Position numbers and translations under genes: made by a program. Source: CAZOAR01 sp964577985 (GTDB lineage: Bacteria; Gemmatimonadota; CAZMKB01; CAZNLH01). From it: DNA of 34,603 bases. Shown here piece by piece: positions 15,420-23,912 of the stretch. The notes under the pieces are model-generated. The model made no database searches. It saw nothing but the letters and a program-made list of their open reading frames with translations, and was not told the DNA's origin. The first letter of the stretch is position 1. Each line of letters opens with the position of its first letter. The stretch covers positions 1-34,603 of the forward strand of contig CAZOAR010000031.1 of the NCBI GenBank assembly GCA_964577985.1. The letters run 5' to 3'.

Positions 15420-16931
15420 CTATTCATCCCCTCTTTTGTATCTTTCTTCCAGTTTGACCCTGTCTATCTTGCCTATGGCTGTCCTCGGCATTTCCGCTAT
15501 CGTGATTATCGAGTCCGGGACCTCTACGCGGGACAGCCTCTTCCCGAGGAACGCGATGAGTCGCGCTTTCAGGTCTTTACGGGTCGTTTTTATGGCCGTA
15601 GCCGCGTGATACGTGACGAAGAGGACCGGCCTCTGTCCCCACTCCTCGTCTTCGACCGCTATGACGGCGCTCTCTGCGACTCCGGGGAAGCTCGAAGCGA
15701 TCTTTTCGATCACCAGAGGATTTACATTTTCACCTCCGGATATGATCATGTCGTCGAGGCGCCCCGTTATCTTCAGGAGACCGTAGCTGTCGAGGATACC
15801 CACGTCACCGGTGTGGAACCAGCCGTCCGCGTCGAAGGTCACCGCCGGGTCTTCATCGATGTATCCTCTGAAGAGGACCCTTCCGCGTACCGCTATCTCA
15901 CCCTCCGCCGCGTCTCCTTCGAGACGGTCGACGATCTTGACCTCGCCATACTTCAGCGGTCTGACACCGGGCTGCGGTCTGCCACGCGGCACACCGGGAG
16001 GCGAGGTCGCTACCTGGGAGGCGGTCTCTGTCAGTCCGTAAGTGGCGGCTACCGGTATGGAGAGATCGACGCATGCGCGCATGAGGGCGTCCGGGATCGG
16101 GGCGCCGCCCAGCAGTACGGCCTTCAGGCGAGGCGGGAAAGCGCGGGTTCCCCGATCCTCGATCAATCGCCTGAGCATGGTCGGAACAAGGGAGATGTGC
16201 GTTATCCTCCCGGCGTCGATAAGCCTGTTGATCGCCGGGGCGTCGAATTCATCCTGGATGTGGACAGCACTTCCGGCCACCGCCGATCGGAACAGTATAG
16301 CATGCCCGCCTGCGTGAAAGAATGGGAGAACCGCCAGCCAGCAGTCATTTTGTTCGAGAGGCAGGTTGAGGTTCGACCCGAGCGCGCTGTAATAGTGATT
16401 GCCGAATGTCAGAATCACCCCTCGGGGTTGGCCGGTGCTGCCGGAGGTGAAGATGATAGTCGTCCTGGCCTCAGCGTCGATTGAATCACGAAGAAAGACG
16501 GGTGGGTGTGGTTCTCCGGAGATCGATCCGGCCCCGCACCAGTCTTCTCCGATCAGCGTCCGCGGTAGTCCCATGTCGGCAGTGAAAGGGCTCCTGTCGC
16601 GGTCGGCGAGAACCATCCCGCAGCCTGCCTGTTTCGCGCACGCCATCCATGCGTCGCTCGTCCACCTGAGGTTCAGCGGCACCGCGACGGCGCCAATGCG
16701 GTAGAGCGTGTGAATCAGCACGGCGTATTCTACCGAATTGGCGGCTAAGATCGCCACCCGACCGTTCTCAGCGACTCCCGACTCCCGGATCGTGGCGGCA
16801 CATTTCTCCACACTGGCCTCCAGCTCGCTGTATGTGAGCGATGACTCTCCGTCGACCAGGGCCACCGCGTCCGGCGTTCGCAGGGCGTGGACGGGGATCG
16901 GGCACTCGATTGTTTCCGCACGCTCGGTCAT
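15420..16931 (-). CDS. menE: o-Succinylbenzoate-CoA ligase (MenE)
   Basis: An acyl-adenylate-forming enzyme that activates o-succinylbenzoate to its CoA thioester. Core motifs of the AMP-binding family are visible: P-loop TIIFTSGSTGQPRG (near residue 160), GLTETASQVA, the WFHTGDVG...GRLDDMIISGG hinge region, and the C-terminal catalytic Lys in AIGKIDR. The ATG at 16931 overlaps the menC stop (ATGA) and gives 503 residues; an upstream in-frame extension inside menC reads as unrelated sequence. It is the last gene of the men operon. No obvious hairpin terminator separates it from the convergent menI. Other acyl-CoA ligases look alike, but the position between menC and menI makes MenE very likely. 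Confidence 0.92.
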   Translation of the reverse strand: MTERAETIECPIPVHALRTPDAVALVDGESSLTYSELEASVEKCAATIRESGVAENGRVAILAANSVEYAVLIHTLYRIGAVAVPLNLRWTSDAWMACAKQAGCGMVLADRDRSPFTADMGLPRTLIGEDWCGAGSISGEPHPPVFLRDSIDAEARTTIIFTSGSTGQPRGVILTFGNHYYSALGSNLNLPLEQNDCWLAVLPFFHAGGHAILFRSAVAGSAVHIQDEFDAPAINRLIDAGRITHISLVPTMLRRLIEDRGTRAFPPRLKAVLLGGAPIPDALMRACVDLSIPVAATYGLTETASQVATSPPGVPRGRPQPGVRPLKYGEVKIVDRLEGDAAEGEIAVRGRVLFRGYIDEDPAVTFDADGWFHTGDVGILDSYGLLKITGRLDDMIISGGENVNPLVIEKIASSFPGVAESAVIAVEDEEWGQRPVLFVTYHAATAIKTTRKDLKARLIAFLGKRLSRVEVPDSIITIAEMPRTAIGKIDRVKLEERYKRGDE

Positions 16932-18031
16932 CCTCCCGGTATCTCCCTTTTCAACGTGACGCCAAGGCCGGGAGTCCGGGGAACCTCGATCCTGGCGTTG
17001 CGTACCGGCAACTCTTCCAGTATCAGACTGTCTTCCAGATATCCGAGCGTGTCGAGGCCGCACGGCGGCACCTCCCCTCCGATGGCCGCGGCAAGGTGGG
17101 CGCAGGCGGCCAGTCCCACACCCGATTCAAAGAGCGAAGTTACAACCGCTTTTTTCCCCAGCTCTCTCACTCGACGCGCGAGCTCCAGCGATTTCGCCAT
17201 CCCTCCGGTGATGGAGGGCTTTATGATCACGGCTCCAACAGAATCCGCCGCAGACAGCCTCTCGAACCACTCCTCCTGCATGACCGTCTCGTCGAGCGCT
17301 ATATCGACGCCCGATAGTTTCGGGATTTCGGCCAGAAGGGAGCCCTTGAGAGGTTCCTCGATATATTCTATCCGGTGGGCCTTGAGCAGGTCGCACGCCT
17401 CAACCGCACGATCGTAGTCCCACGCCCTGTTCGCGTCGAGCCTGATGACCGCCTGTCGGCCTGCGAGCCGTCTCACGGCGGCGACCCTCTCAAGATCTTC
17501 TTCGAGACTGCCGCTCCCGACCTTGATCTTGTAAGTCGTAAACCCCGCGGCCATCTTCTTCCTGACGGTCCGTTCCACATCCTGAGCACTCCCCGTGAGT
17601 ATGGCGTTGACCGGCACCTTCGTGAGCGCATCCCGGTTGATCCACCGCGCCAGCGGAAGTCCCGCCATCTTCGAGCCGAGGTCCGCAAGGGCGGTCTCGA
17701 TCCCGAAAAGAGCGGAAGGCGCCAGATATTGTGCCCTGGAGGTCCTGGCATCGACAAGGTTGTCCATGAGGTCGCACAGGGAGTGGAAGTCTTCAGGTAT
17801 GTCGATTCCGGAAAGCTTCTGGAGAGCCGCCCGTGAGTGGGACTCGCTCTCCGGCTGAGTCTCCACACTGAACATCATGAGTGGAGCGCTCTCGCCCAGC
17901 CCGGTCGTGCCATCCCGGGCCCGCGCGACGACTATCATCCCAATCCTGGAATCCGTGATGCCAGGGGTCCACGGGGAGTCAGTCCGGTATGGGATATTGT
18001 ACCGCCTCAGCGACAGGTCTGTGATCTTCAC
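16928..18031 (-). CDS. menC: o-Succinylbenzoate synthase (MenC)
   Basis: An enolase-superfamily dehydratase converting SHCHC to o-succinylbenzoate. The catalytic set is complete: Lys168-x-Lys170 (TYKIKVG), metal ligands Asp199 (IRLDANRAW), Glu225 (IEEPL) and Asp247 (ALDETV), and Lys271 (IIKPS). I chose the GTG at 18031, which overlaps the menA stop (GTGA) and has AGGGTGG 5 nt upstream. The GTG at 18040 would have almost no spacing from that site. This gives 367 residues. Dipeptide epimerases share the fold and motifs, but the men operon context decides for MenC. It overlaps menE by ATGA. Confidence 0.92.
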   Translation of the reverse strand: MKITDLSLRRYNIPYRTDSPWTPGITDSRIGMIVVARARDGTTGLGESAPLMMFSVETQPESESHSRAALQKLSGIDIPEDFHSLCDLMDNLVDARTSRAQYLAPSALFGIETALADLGSKMAGLPLARWINRDALTKVPVNAILTGSAQDVERTVRKKMAAGFTTYKIKVGSGSLEEDLERVAAVRRLAGRQAVIRLDANRAWDYDRAVEACDLLKAHRIEYIEEPLKGSLLAEIPKLSGVDIALDETVMQEEWFERLSAADSVGAVIIKPSITGGMAKSLELARRVRELGKKAVVTSLFESGVGLAACAHLAAAIGGEVPPCGLDTLGYLEDSLILEELPVRNARIEVPRTPGLGVTLKREIPGG

Positions 18032-18927
18032 AGGTTCCACCCTATCGAGAAGAGAAGTCCGTAGAGCGCCAGTATCCTGCCGGTCGATGCCAGTACATCA
18101 TTCAAGGCGGGACCGGAAAGGCCGGTCATGACCTTGCGCAGGGAAGGCAACGCCGCGACCAGGGCGAGAAGGGAAACGAGCGCAGGAGGATGGGAAGTAT
18201 CGGAGAGATAAATGACGAGCGTGAAGAGTATCCCTCCGGCCACCATGGTCGCATACTCACGGCGCGCGAAGGACTCTCCGAAACGCACTGCCATGGTCCT
18301 CTTGCCGCACTTCCTGTCTGTCTCGATATCACGCAGGTTGTTGACGGCGAGGATCGCGGTGGATAGCATTCCGGGCGGAACACCTGCGAGCAGTACCGTC
18401 GAGTTCATGTCGAGCGTTATCACGTAGAATGTTCCCGCTACGGCTACCGGCCCGAAAAAGACCAGGACGAGAATATCTCCCAGCCCGAGATATCCGAGTG
18501 GCCTGCTCCCCGCTGTGTAGAGGATACCGAGGATGATTGACGCGGTACCGATGATGACAATCGGCATGCCGCCTCTTATCACAAGGCAGACGCCGATCAG
18601 CACCGAGATCGCGAAGGTCACGATCATGGCCGATTTCATCTGTGCGGGAGTAACCCATCCCGACTGTGTGGCGCGAAGCGGTCCGACACGCCCTTCCTCA
18701 TCGGCGTCCTTGAGGAAGTCGAAGAGGTCGTTGGCGAAGTTCGTTCCTGTCTGGATGAAAAGAGCGCCCGACAGCGCCGCTAAAAAAACCCAGGTGTGAA
18801 ATTCCTCTGTGGCGTAAGCGAGTGAACCGCCGATAATGACCGGCACTACGCCCGCCCATAGCGTCTTGGGGCGCGCGGCGAGCCACCAGATTCTCAGCCT
18901 TCCCGTTCTTCTTTCCTCGCTAACCAT
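18028..18927 (-). CDS. menA: 1,4-dihydroxy-2-naphthoate polyprenyltransferase (MenA)
   Basis: A UbiA-family integral membrane prenyltransferase joining a polyprenyl chain to DHNA to form demethylmenaquinone. The first Asp-rich motif is NFANDLFDFLKDAD (about residues 64-77), followed by the MenA-type RVGPLRATQSGWV. The second is NNLRDIETDRKCGKRT (about 195-210). About eight to nine hydrophobic segments fill the 299 residues. The ATG at 18927 follows the menB stop by 5 bp, and the stop overlaps the menC GTG. The DHNA-specific call rests on the GPLRATQSG segment and the operon. Because hppD lies nearby, homogentisate is a less likely alternative acceptor. Confidence 0.93.
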   Translation of the reverse strand: MVSEERRTGRLRIWWLAARPKTLWAGVVPVIIGGSLAYATEEFHTWVFLAALSGALFIQTGTNFANDLFDFLKDADEEGRVGPLRATQSGWVTPAQMKSAMIVTFAISVLIGVCLVIRGGMPIVIIGTASIILGILYTAGSRPLGYLGLGDILVLVFFGPVAVAGTFYVITLDMNSTVLLAGVPPGMLSTAILAVNNLRDIETDRKCGKRTMAVRFGESFARREYATMVAGGILFTLVIYLSDTSHPPALVSLLALVAALPSLRKVMTGLSGPALNDVLASTGRILALYGLLFSIGWNL

Positions 18928-18932
18928 CGACG

Positions 18933-19754
18933 CTACGGGTAACGGTTGAATTTCTTGAAGTCAGGCTTTCTCTTTTCGAGGAAGGCGTCACGGCCCTCCT
19001 GTCCTTCGGCTGTCTGATAGAAGAGGAGTGTGGCATTTCCGGCGAGTTCCTGGAGACCTGCCTGTCCGTCACAGTCGGCGTTCATGGCCGCCTTGAGGCA
19101 TCGAATCGCCATCGGGCTGTTGGCGAGTATCTCCCTGCACCACTGGATGGTCTCGGACTCGAGCCGATCGAGCGGGACTACCGCATTCACCAGTCCCATT
19201 CTGAGCGCCTCGTCGGCGCCGTATTGCCGACAGAGGAACCATATTTCTCTCGCCTTCTTCTGGCCTACTATGCGGGCGAGGTAGCTCGAACCGTATCCTC
19301 CGTCGAACGATCCAACCTTCGGGCCTGTCTGGCCGAATACAGCGTTGTCGGCGGCGATTGTCAGGTCACAGATGAGATGCAGGACGTGCCCTCCTCCGAT
19401 CGCGTATCCGGCAACCATGGCGATGACCGCTTTGGGGAGGGAGCGTATCTGACGCTGCAGGTCGAGCACGTTCAGGCGATTCACGCCATCTTCATCCCGG
19501 TAGCCCGCCTCTCCCCTGAACCTCTGGTCTCCTCCGGAGCAGAAGGCCTTATCGCCCTCACCCGTAAGTATGACCACCCCTGTCGCGGGGTCCTCACGCG
19601 CGTCGGAGAACGCCTCGCACATCTCCATGACAGTCAGGGGCCTGAAGGCGTTTCTCACCTCGGGTCTGTTGATGGTCACCCTGGCTATCCCATCGGTCTT
19701 TTCGTACTTGATATCCTGGAATGTCAACGCGTCAGCCCATTTGATCCCTGACAT
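18933..19754 (-). CDS. menB: 1,4-dihydroxy-2-naphthoyl-CoA synthase (MenB)
   Basis: A crotonase-family enzyme that cyclises o-succinylbenzoyl-CoA to DHNA-CoA. The 273-residue protein has the oxyanion-hole segment AFCSGGDQRFRGEAGY (about residues 70-86), the AGYAIGGGHVLHLICDLTIA helix (near 115-134) and the near-invariant GQTGPKVGSFDGGYGSSYLA (near 140-160). These separate MenB from other enoyl-CoA hydratases. The ATG at 19754 has a strong GGAGGGGAGG just upstream. It follows menD by 26 bp and precedes menA by 5 bp. Similarity to the E. coli MenB motifs is very close, so I am confident. Confidence 0.97.
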   Translation of the reverse strand: MSGIKWADALTFQDIKYEKTDGIARVTINRPEVRNAFRPLTVMEMCEAFSDAREDPATGVVILTGEGDKAFCSGGDQRFRGEAGYRDEDGVNRLNVLDLQRQIRSLPKAVIAMVAGYAIGGGHVLHLICDLTIAADNAVFGQTGPKVGSFDGGYGSSYLARIVGQKKAREIWFLCRQYGADEALRMGLVNAVVPLDRLESETIQWCREILANSPMAIRCLKAAMNADCDGQAGLQELAGNATLLFYQTAEGQEGRDAFLEKRKPDFKKFNRYP

Positions 19755-19780
19755 CGCAAGCCTCCCCTCCTTGTCTTATG

Positions 19781-21529
19781 CTATCTCGCCGTTCTGATAT
19801 TATCCCAGATGGCTTTGTGATCGACGACGTTCTGGCGACGATCGGTGTTGAGTTCTATGACGCAGCTCCTGTCGCTCTCCAGCGCGGCCCGGCAGACCTC
19901 CTCGAACTCGGCCATTGTCCGGGGGTTCCGGTAGTCGAGGCCGAACCCGCGCACGATCTCCCCGAAGTTCAGTCCGTGCGGCGCCCCGAAAAACCTCTCG
20001 AAGTGTTCGTTGTGGTCCGCAATCGGGAGAAAAGAGAATATCGCCCCGCCATTGTTATTTATCACGACTATTGTGACCGGAAAACCGGAACTCTCGAGCA
20101 GGAGGAGCGAATTCAGGTCGTGCAGAAACGCCAGGTCTCCGGTGAGGAGTACTCCGCGTCTCCGCATCCCGTCCGCGAATCCTACAGTGGAGGCGATGGT
20201 GCCGTCTATGCCGCTCGCTCCCCGGTTGGTAGACACCGCGACATCGTGGTCCGAGGCCACTCCGCAGCTGTCCGCGTCTCGTACCGGCATACTGTTGGCG
20301 AGAAAGAGTGCCGAGTTGTCGGGCATGCTGGACAGAAGTACGCGTGCAGCGAGAAACTCTTCGATCGAATCGTCGCGCGTTTCGATCTCATTGAGGACTC
20401 TCGCGTACGCCGCGTCCGCTTTTCTGAAGTCGGAAAGGAGTTCGGAGCCCTTGAAATCGCCGGCATCACGGATGGAGCGGCAGAAGTCCACGGCGGCGGC
20501 CTCGATGCGGTGAGTGACCCGGTGAGCCGGATCCCTGCGATCCGGTGAAGCCCTCACCACGATGTAATCGGCATCGCTTTCCTCTATGTACGTGTTGGCG
20601 GAGGCGGAGACGAGCGGACCGCCGAGGTGGATCATCAGATCGGGTCTATGCTGGACAGCGAATTCGCGGTCGCGCAGGATGAGATCATAATGGGATACAA
20701 GATTTCTCTTCCCGTACTTGCCGAATCTCAGGCCGGACGCCACGTCGGCGAGAATCGGCATACCAAGGGCTTCGGCAGCTTCAAGAATCTCTGCGTTATT
20801 CCCGGGATGACGTCCCGCGCCTGCCACTATCAACCCTCTTCTTGAGGACTTCAGAAGATCCATTACCCGTCCGATGCTCTCATCGCGCCGCGGGCGATCG
20901 CCTCCAGATATGTAGCTCGTCAAAGGGCGGCACGACCTCTCCCACCTCTCCAGCTCAGCAGGATGAGTGGAAGGCCTGTCATCGCGTGAGTCGGGTGTGA
21001 GCGGCTCGGAGAACTGGCAATTGATGTGGACAGGCCCGGCTGGTGATCTCGTGGCGCGGTAAACGGCCTGGTCAATGGTCGTCAGCACAAACCGCGGCGT
21101 GATTTCCGGAGTGGGCGATGGAAGGTCGAAATCCCACCTCGTGTAGCGGCCGAACATTCCGACCTGATCTATGGTCTGGTTCGCTCCAGTATCCCTGAGC
21201 ACTATCGGCCTGTCGGCAGAAAGAATGATCATGGGTGTCATAGCGTTGGAAGCCTCGACAACCGCCGGCAGGTAGTTCGCGACCGCGGTTCCGGACGTGC
21301 AGATGAGGACAGCGGGAGCACCCCTCGCCTTGCCGTACCCCAGCGCGTAGAAGGATGCCCCGCGCTCATCAGGATGGACTATTGCCTCTGCGCCGCTGTT
21401 TTCCGCCACCGACATGACAAGCGGCGAGTTGCGAGAACCGGGAGAGACGCAGAAGGTCGTGACACCTGTCCGGACCAGCTCCTCCACTATCAGTCGCGTC
21501 CAGAGCTGCTGGATGTTCCTGGAATTCAA
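19781..21529 (-). CDS. menD: SEPHCHC synthase (MenD)
   Basis: A thiamine-diphosphate enzyme joining 2-oxoglutarate-derived succinic semialdehyde to isochorismate, the first committed step. N-terminal motifs are TTFCVSPGSRNSPLV (about residues 24-38) and HPDERGASFYALGYGKA with the ThDP-activating Glu. The C-terminal ThDP and Mg site is visible as LTGDLAFLHDLNSLLLL and INNNGGAIFSFLP. I chose the TTG at 21529, which overlaps the menF stop (TTGA) and has AGGGG 6 nt upstream; longer in-frame starts lie inside menF. This gives 582 residues, close to known MenD proteins. MenH, which would convert its product to SHCHC, is not seen in the window. Confidence 0.95.
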   Translation of the reverse strand: MNSRNIQQLWTRLIVEELVRTGVTTFCVSPGSRNSPLVMSVAENSGAEAIVHPDERGASFYALGYGKARGAPAVLICTSGTAVANYLPAVVEASNAMTPMIILSADRPIVLRDTGANQTIDQVGMFGRYTRWDFDLPSPTPEITPRFVLTTIDQAVYRATRSPAGPVHINCQFSEPLTPDSRDDRPSTHPAELERWERSCRPLTSYISGGDRPRRDESIGRVMDLLKSSRRGLIVAGAGRHPGNNAEILEAAEALGMPILADVASGLRFGKYGKRNLVSHYDLILRDREFAVQHRPDLMIHLGGPLVSASANTYIEESDADYIVVRASPDRRDPAHRVTHRIEAAAVDFCRSIRDAGDFKGSELLSDFRKADAAYARVLNEIETRDDSIEEFLAARVLLSSMPDNSALFLANSMPVRDADSCGVASDHDVAVSTNRGASGIDGTIASTVGFADGMRRRGVLLTGDLAFLHDLNSLLLLESSGFPVTIVVINNNGGAIFSFLPIADHNEHFERFFGAPHGLNFGEIVRGFGLDYRNPRTMAEFEEVCRAALESDRSCVIELNTDRRQNVVDHKAIWDNIRTAR

Positions 21530-22935
21530 AAGAGGCCCCTGCTGAAGCCCTCGATGGCGTGCGAGATCTTCTGCTCGAGTTCCAGCCATTCACTGTCGGG
21601 GCGGGAACCGGATACAATGCCAGCGCCTGCGAAGAGGTACGCCCTGTTCTTTTCAATGACGGCTGAACGTATGGCGACAGCTATATCGGCTTCGCGTTGC
21701 CCGATGATTCCGACGGGGGAGGCGTACCACCCTCGATCGAAAGGTTCCAGTTCCTCGAGGAGTTCGAGCGCCTTCTCCCTCGGTGTTCCGCCGACCGCTG
21801 GTGTCGGGTGGAGTGTTGAGATAATATCACCCAGGGACACACCCGGTTTGAGCGTCCCCGCAATCCTGGAATATATGTGTGACAGGTCGCTGAGCTCGAA
21901 TGTCGATCTCTTTTCGGAGACATGCACTGAATCACAAAGGCCTTCGGATCTTTCCGTTATGTCGTCGAGGACATACTGGTGTTCCAGCAGGTTCTTGCCG
22001 CTGAATAGCATATTGTCTACTCCATCCTCGTTCCCCTGAGAATCATCCCCGCGGCCCCTGGTTCCGGATATCGCCTCGCTGACGAAATCATTTCCCCTGA
22101 CCCTGAAGAGCCTCTCCGGCGTTACCACGACGAACGCCTTTCCGCGGCATGGTTCCAGGAAGAACGCGAAACAGTTCTTCTCACTCCGCCTTAATCTCGA
22201 CAGGAAAGAGAAGGGGTCCGCGCATTCCGAAAAAGTGAGGTCTGTTCGCCTCGCAAGGACTACCTTATCCATCTCCCTTCCCGCGATTTTCGCCAGGGAG
22301 CAGTCGATGTTGTCATTCCACCCTTCCAGGTCCGGGTGATCGACTCGCGATAGAATTTCGAGCAGCGATTCATCCCTCTCCCACACGGATGGCTGCCGGC
22401 AGGTGTCAAGCGTAGCGCTGAGATCTTCCAGGAGTTGCTCCCTTGAGGTGCCCGATTTCACTTCGGCGACGATTGTCATGTAGCAATCGTTCTGTTCCCT
22501 GGTGATGGACAACCGGGGGATATGGAACGACAATCGGTGAAACTCCGACCAGAGAGTGTCGGGTGTGGAGGTGGTGTCGAAGGATCGCCCTCCTATGAAC
22601 CTCAGGCGGGGGTCATCAGATATCTCGAGTATTTCTTCTATCCTGCGCAGCTTCCCGCTTGTCTCCTCCCGACCTCCGGCGATGATTGCCTGTGCAGCGC
22701 CAGTCCCTCCGATTTCCATGTCTCCCCGGCGGTTTGCCCAGTAAACCCTCGGAGATCCAGGTTGATGCCTCAACCACTCGAGTATGTCTGTAGCGTCGAT
22801 CCTGGTTGTCATGGCGAGAGGCAGTGAGGATAATGATGGTGATAGCCTCGATTTTGTCTCCCGGAGCCTGTTCTCCAGTTCCGGCTCTATCTCCTCAAGC
22901 CGGGGAAAATGGATGTATCTCTCTGTCACAGACAA
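21526..22935 (-). CDS. menF: Isochorismate synthase (MenF)
   Basis: A chorismate-binding enzyme that isomerises chorismate to isochorismate. The conserved C-terminal half shows KVVLARRTDL (catalytic base Lys region), FAFFLEPCRGKAFVVVTPERL, AISGTRGRG, the NLLEHQYVLDDI segment, HPTPAVGGTPRE and a final GIVSGSRPDSEWLELEQKI. The 469-residue length suits MenF. The start is a TTG at 22935 with GGAGG 7 nt upstream, 2 bp after the aroF stop. A GTG at 22929 is possible but badly spaced. Salicylate or anthranilate synthase paralogues share the fold; the gene order aroF-menF-menD makes MenF by far the best call. Confidence 0.94.
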   Translation of the reverse strand: MSVTERYIHFPRLEEIEPELENRLRETKSRLSPSLSSLPLAMTTRIDATDILEWLRHQPGSPRVYWANRRGDMEIGGTGAAQAIIAGGREETSGKLRRIEEILEISDDPRLRFIGGRSFDTTSTPDTLWSEFHRLSFHIPRLSITREQNDCYMTIVAEVKSGTSREQLLEDLSATLDTCRQPSVWERDESLLEILSRVDHPDLEGWNDNIDCSLAKIAGREMDKVVLARRTDLTFSECADPFSFLSRLRRSEKNCFAFFLEPCRGKAFVVVTPERLFRVRGNDFVSEAISGTRGRGDDSQGNEDGVDNMLFSGKNLLEHQYVLDDITERSEGLCDSVHVSEKRSTFELSDLSHIYSRIAGTLKPGVSLGDIISTLHPTPAVGGTPREKALELLEELEPFDRGWYASPVGIIGQREADIAVAIRSAVIEKNRAYLFAGAGIVSGSRPDSEWLELEQKISHAIEGFSRGLF

Positions 22936-22937
22936 GC

Positions 22938-23912
22938 CTATTCCTCCGGCGAATGGCTTCGGTCCATGTGCCGCTTCTCGATACGCTCGATGAGACCCCT
23001 GAACTGAGGAAAAGACAGGGCCTGGTTCATGTCCGAGAGGGCCTGCTCAGGTTTCGGATGCACCTCGACCATGACACCATCAGCTCCCGCCGCGAGGGCC
23101 GCCATGGTCAGCGGGGCGACCAGGTCCGCAGAACCCGTGGCATGAGACGGATCTGCTATTACCGGATATCCTGAGAGTTCCTGAGCGAGGCAGATCGCCG
23201 AGATGTCGAGCGTGTTACGGGTCCTCGGCTCGAACGTTCGTATCCCTCTCTCGCACAAGATGATGTTTTCATTGCCGCCGCGGCTGATATACTCGGACGC
23301 CGCGAGCCACTCGTCGATTGTGGCTGCCATTCCTCTCTTCAGGAGCACTGGTTTGTCGATCGAACCGAGAGCCGTCAGCAGCGTGTAGTTGAACATGTTT
23401 CTGGATCCGACCTGGATTACGTCAGCGTGTTCGAGAAGGAAGTCTATCTGCGACTTGTCCATGACCTCAGACACGATGTTCATGTCATACTTGCGCGTCT
23501 GGCTCGATATCAGTTCCAGTCCTTTTCTTCCCATGCCCTGGAACGAAGTTGGCGAGGTACGGGGTTTGTATGCCCCTCCGCGGATGTACCTTACGCCCAG
23601 GTCGCTCAGGAGCGACACGACGGCGGCGATCTGCTCCTCCGACTCTACGGAACACGGTCCTGCAATTACCGTCGCAATGGTCTTATCGGAAAAATCGGAA
23701 TATATGCCTCCAGAAGATGCATGAGTGGAAGCAGGCTTATCTCGCACGGCGTGGATTCTCCCCAGCTTCTCCGCGACTTCAGGCGGAACCGAGCCCAGGA
23801 TTCGGACAACAGATCGATCGTAGTCGCTCAATTCATAATCTATGAGATTTTCTTCCAGGATCCCGAGAAAATCCTTTCTGCTCGGATCCCCACACTCAAA
23901 ACTATAGATCAT
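22938..23912 (-). CDS. aroF: 3-deoxy-7-phosphoheptulonate (DAHP) synthase with N-terminal regulatory domain
   Basis: Catalyses the first step of the shikimate pathway, from phosphoenolpyruvate and erythrose-4-phosphate to DAHP. The barrel starts near residue 78 with ATVIAGPCSVES (84-90 region) and holds the active-site GGAYKPRTSP (Lys116), VGSRNMFNY, LLKRGMAATIDEW and PVIADPSHATGS with metal-binding residues. This is the type I-beta (AroF/AroG, KDO8P-like) form. The first 75 residues resemble the ferredoxin-like allosteric domain of the Thermotoga enzyme, suggesting feedback by an aromatic amino acid. The ATG at 23912 overlaps the menG stop (ATGA). Its place inside the men operon ties chorismate supply to quinone synthesis. 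Confidence 0.95.
   Translation of the reverse strand: MIYSFECGDPSRKDFLGILEENLIDYELSDYDRSVVRILGSVPPEVAEKLGRIHAVRDKPASTHASSGGIYSDFSDKTIATVIAGPCSVESEEQIAAVVSLLSDLGVRYIRGGAYKPRTSPTSFQGMGRKGLELISSQTRKYDMNIVSEVMDKSQIDFLLEHADVIQVGSRNMFNYTLLTALGSIDKPVLLKRGMAATIDEWLAASEYISRGGNENIILCERGIRTFEPRTRNTLDISAICLAQELSGYPVIADPSHATGSADLVAPLTMAALAAGADGVMVEVHPKPEQALSDMNQALSFPQFRGLIERIEKRHMDRSHSPEE

Noticed and set aside
15276..16484. 402-codon plus-strand frame antisense to menE
   Set aside because: It overlaps menE and the end of menI in another frame, is rich in Arg/Gly and shows no motif; it is a shadow of GC-rich coding sequence.
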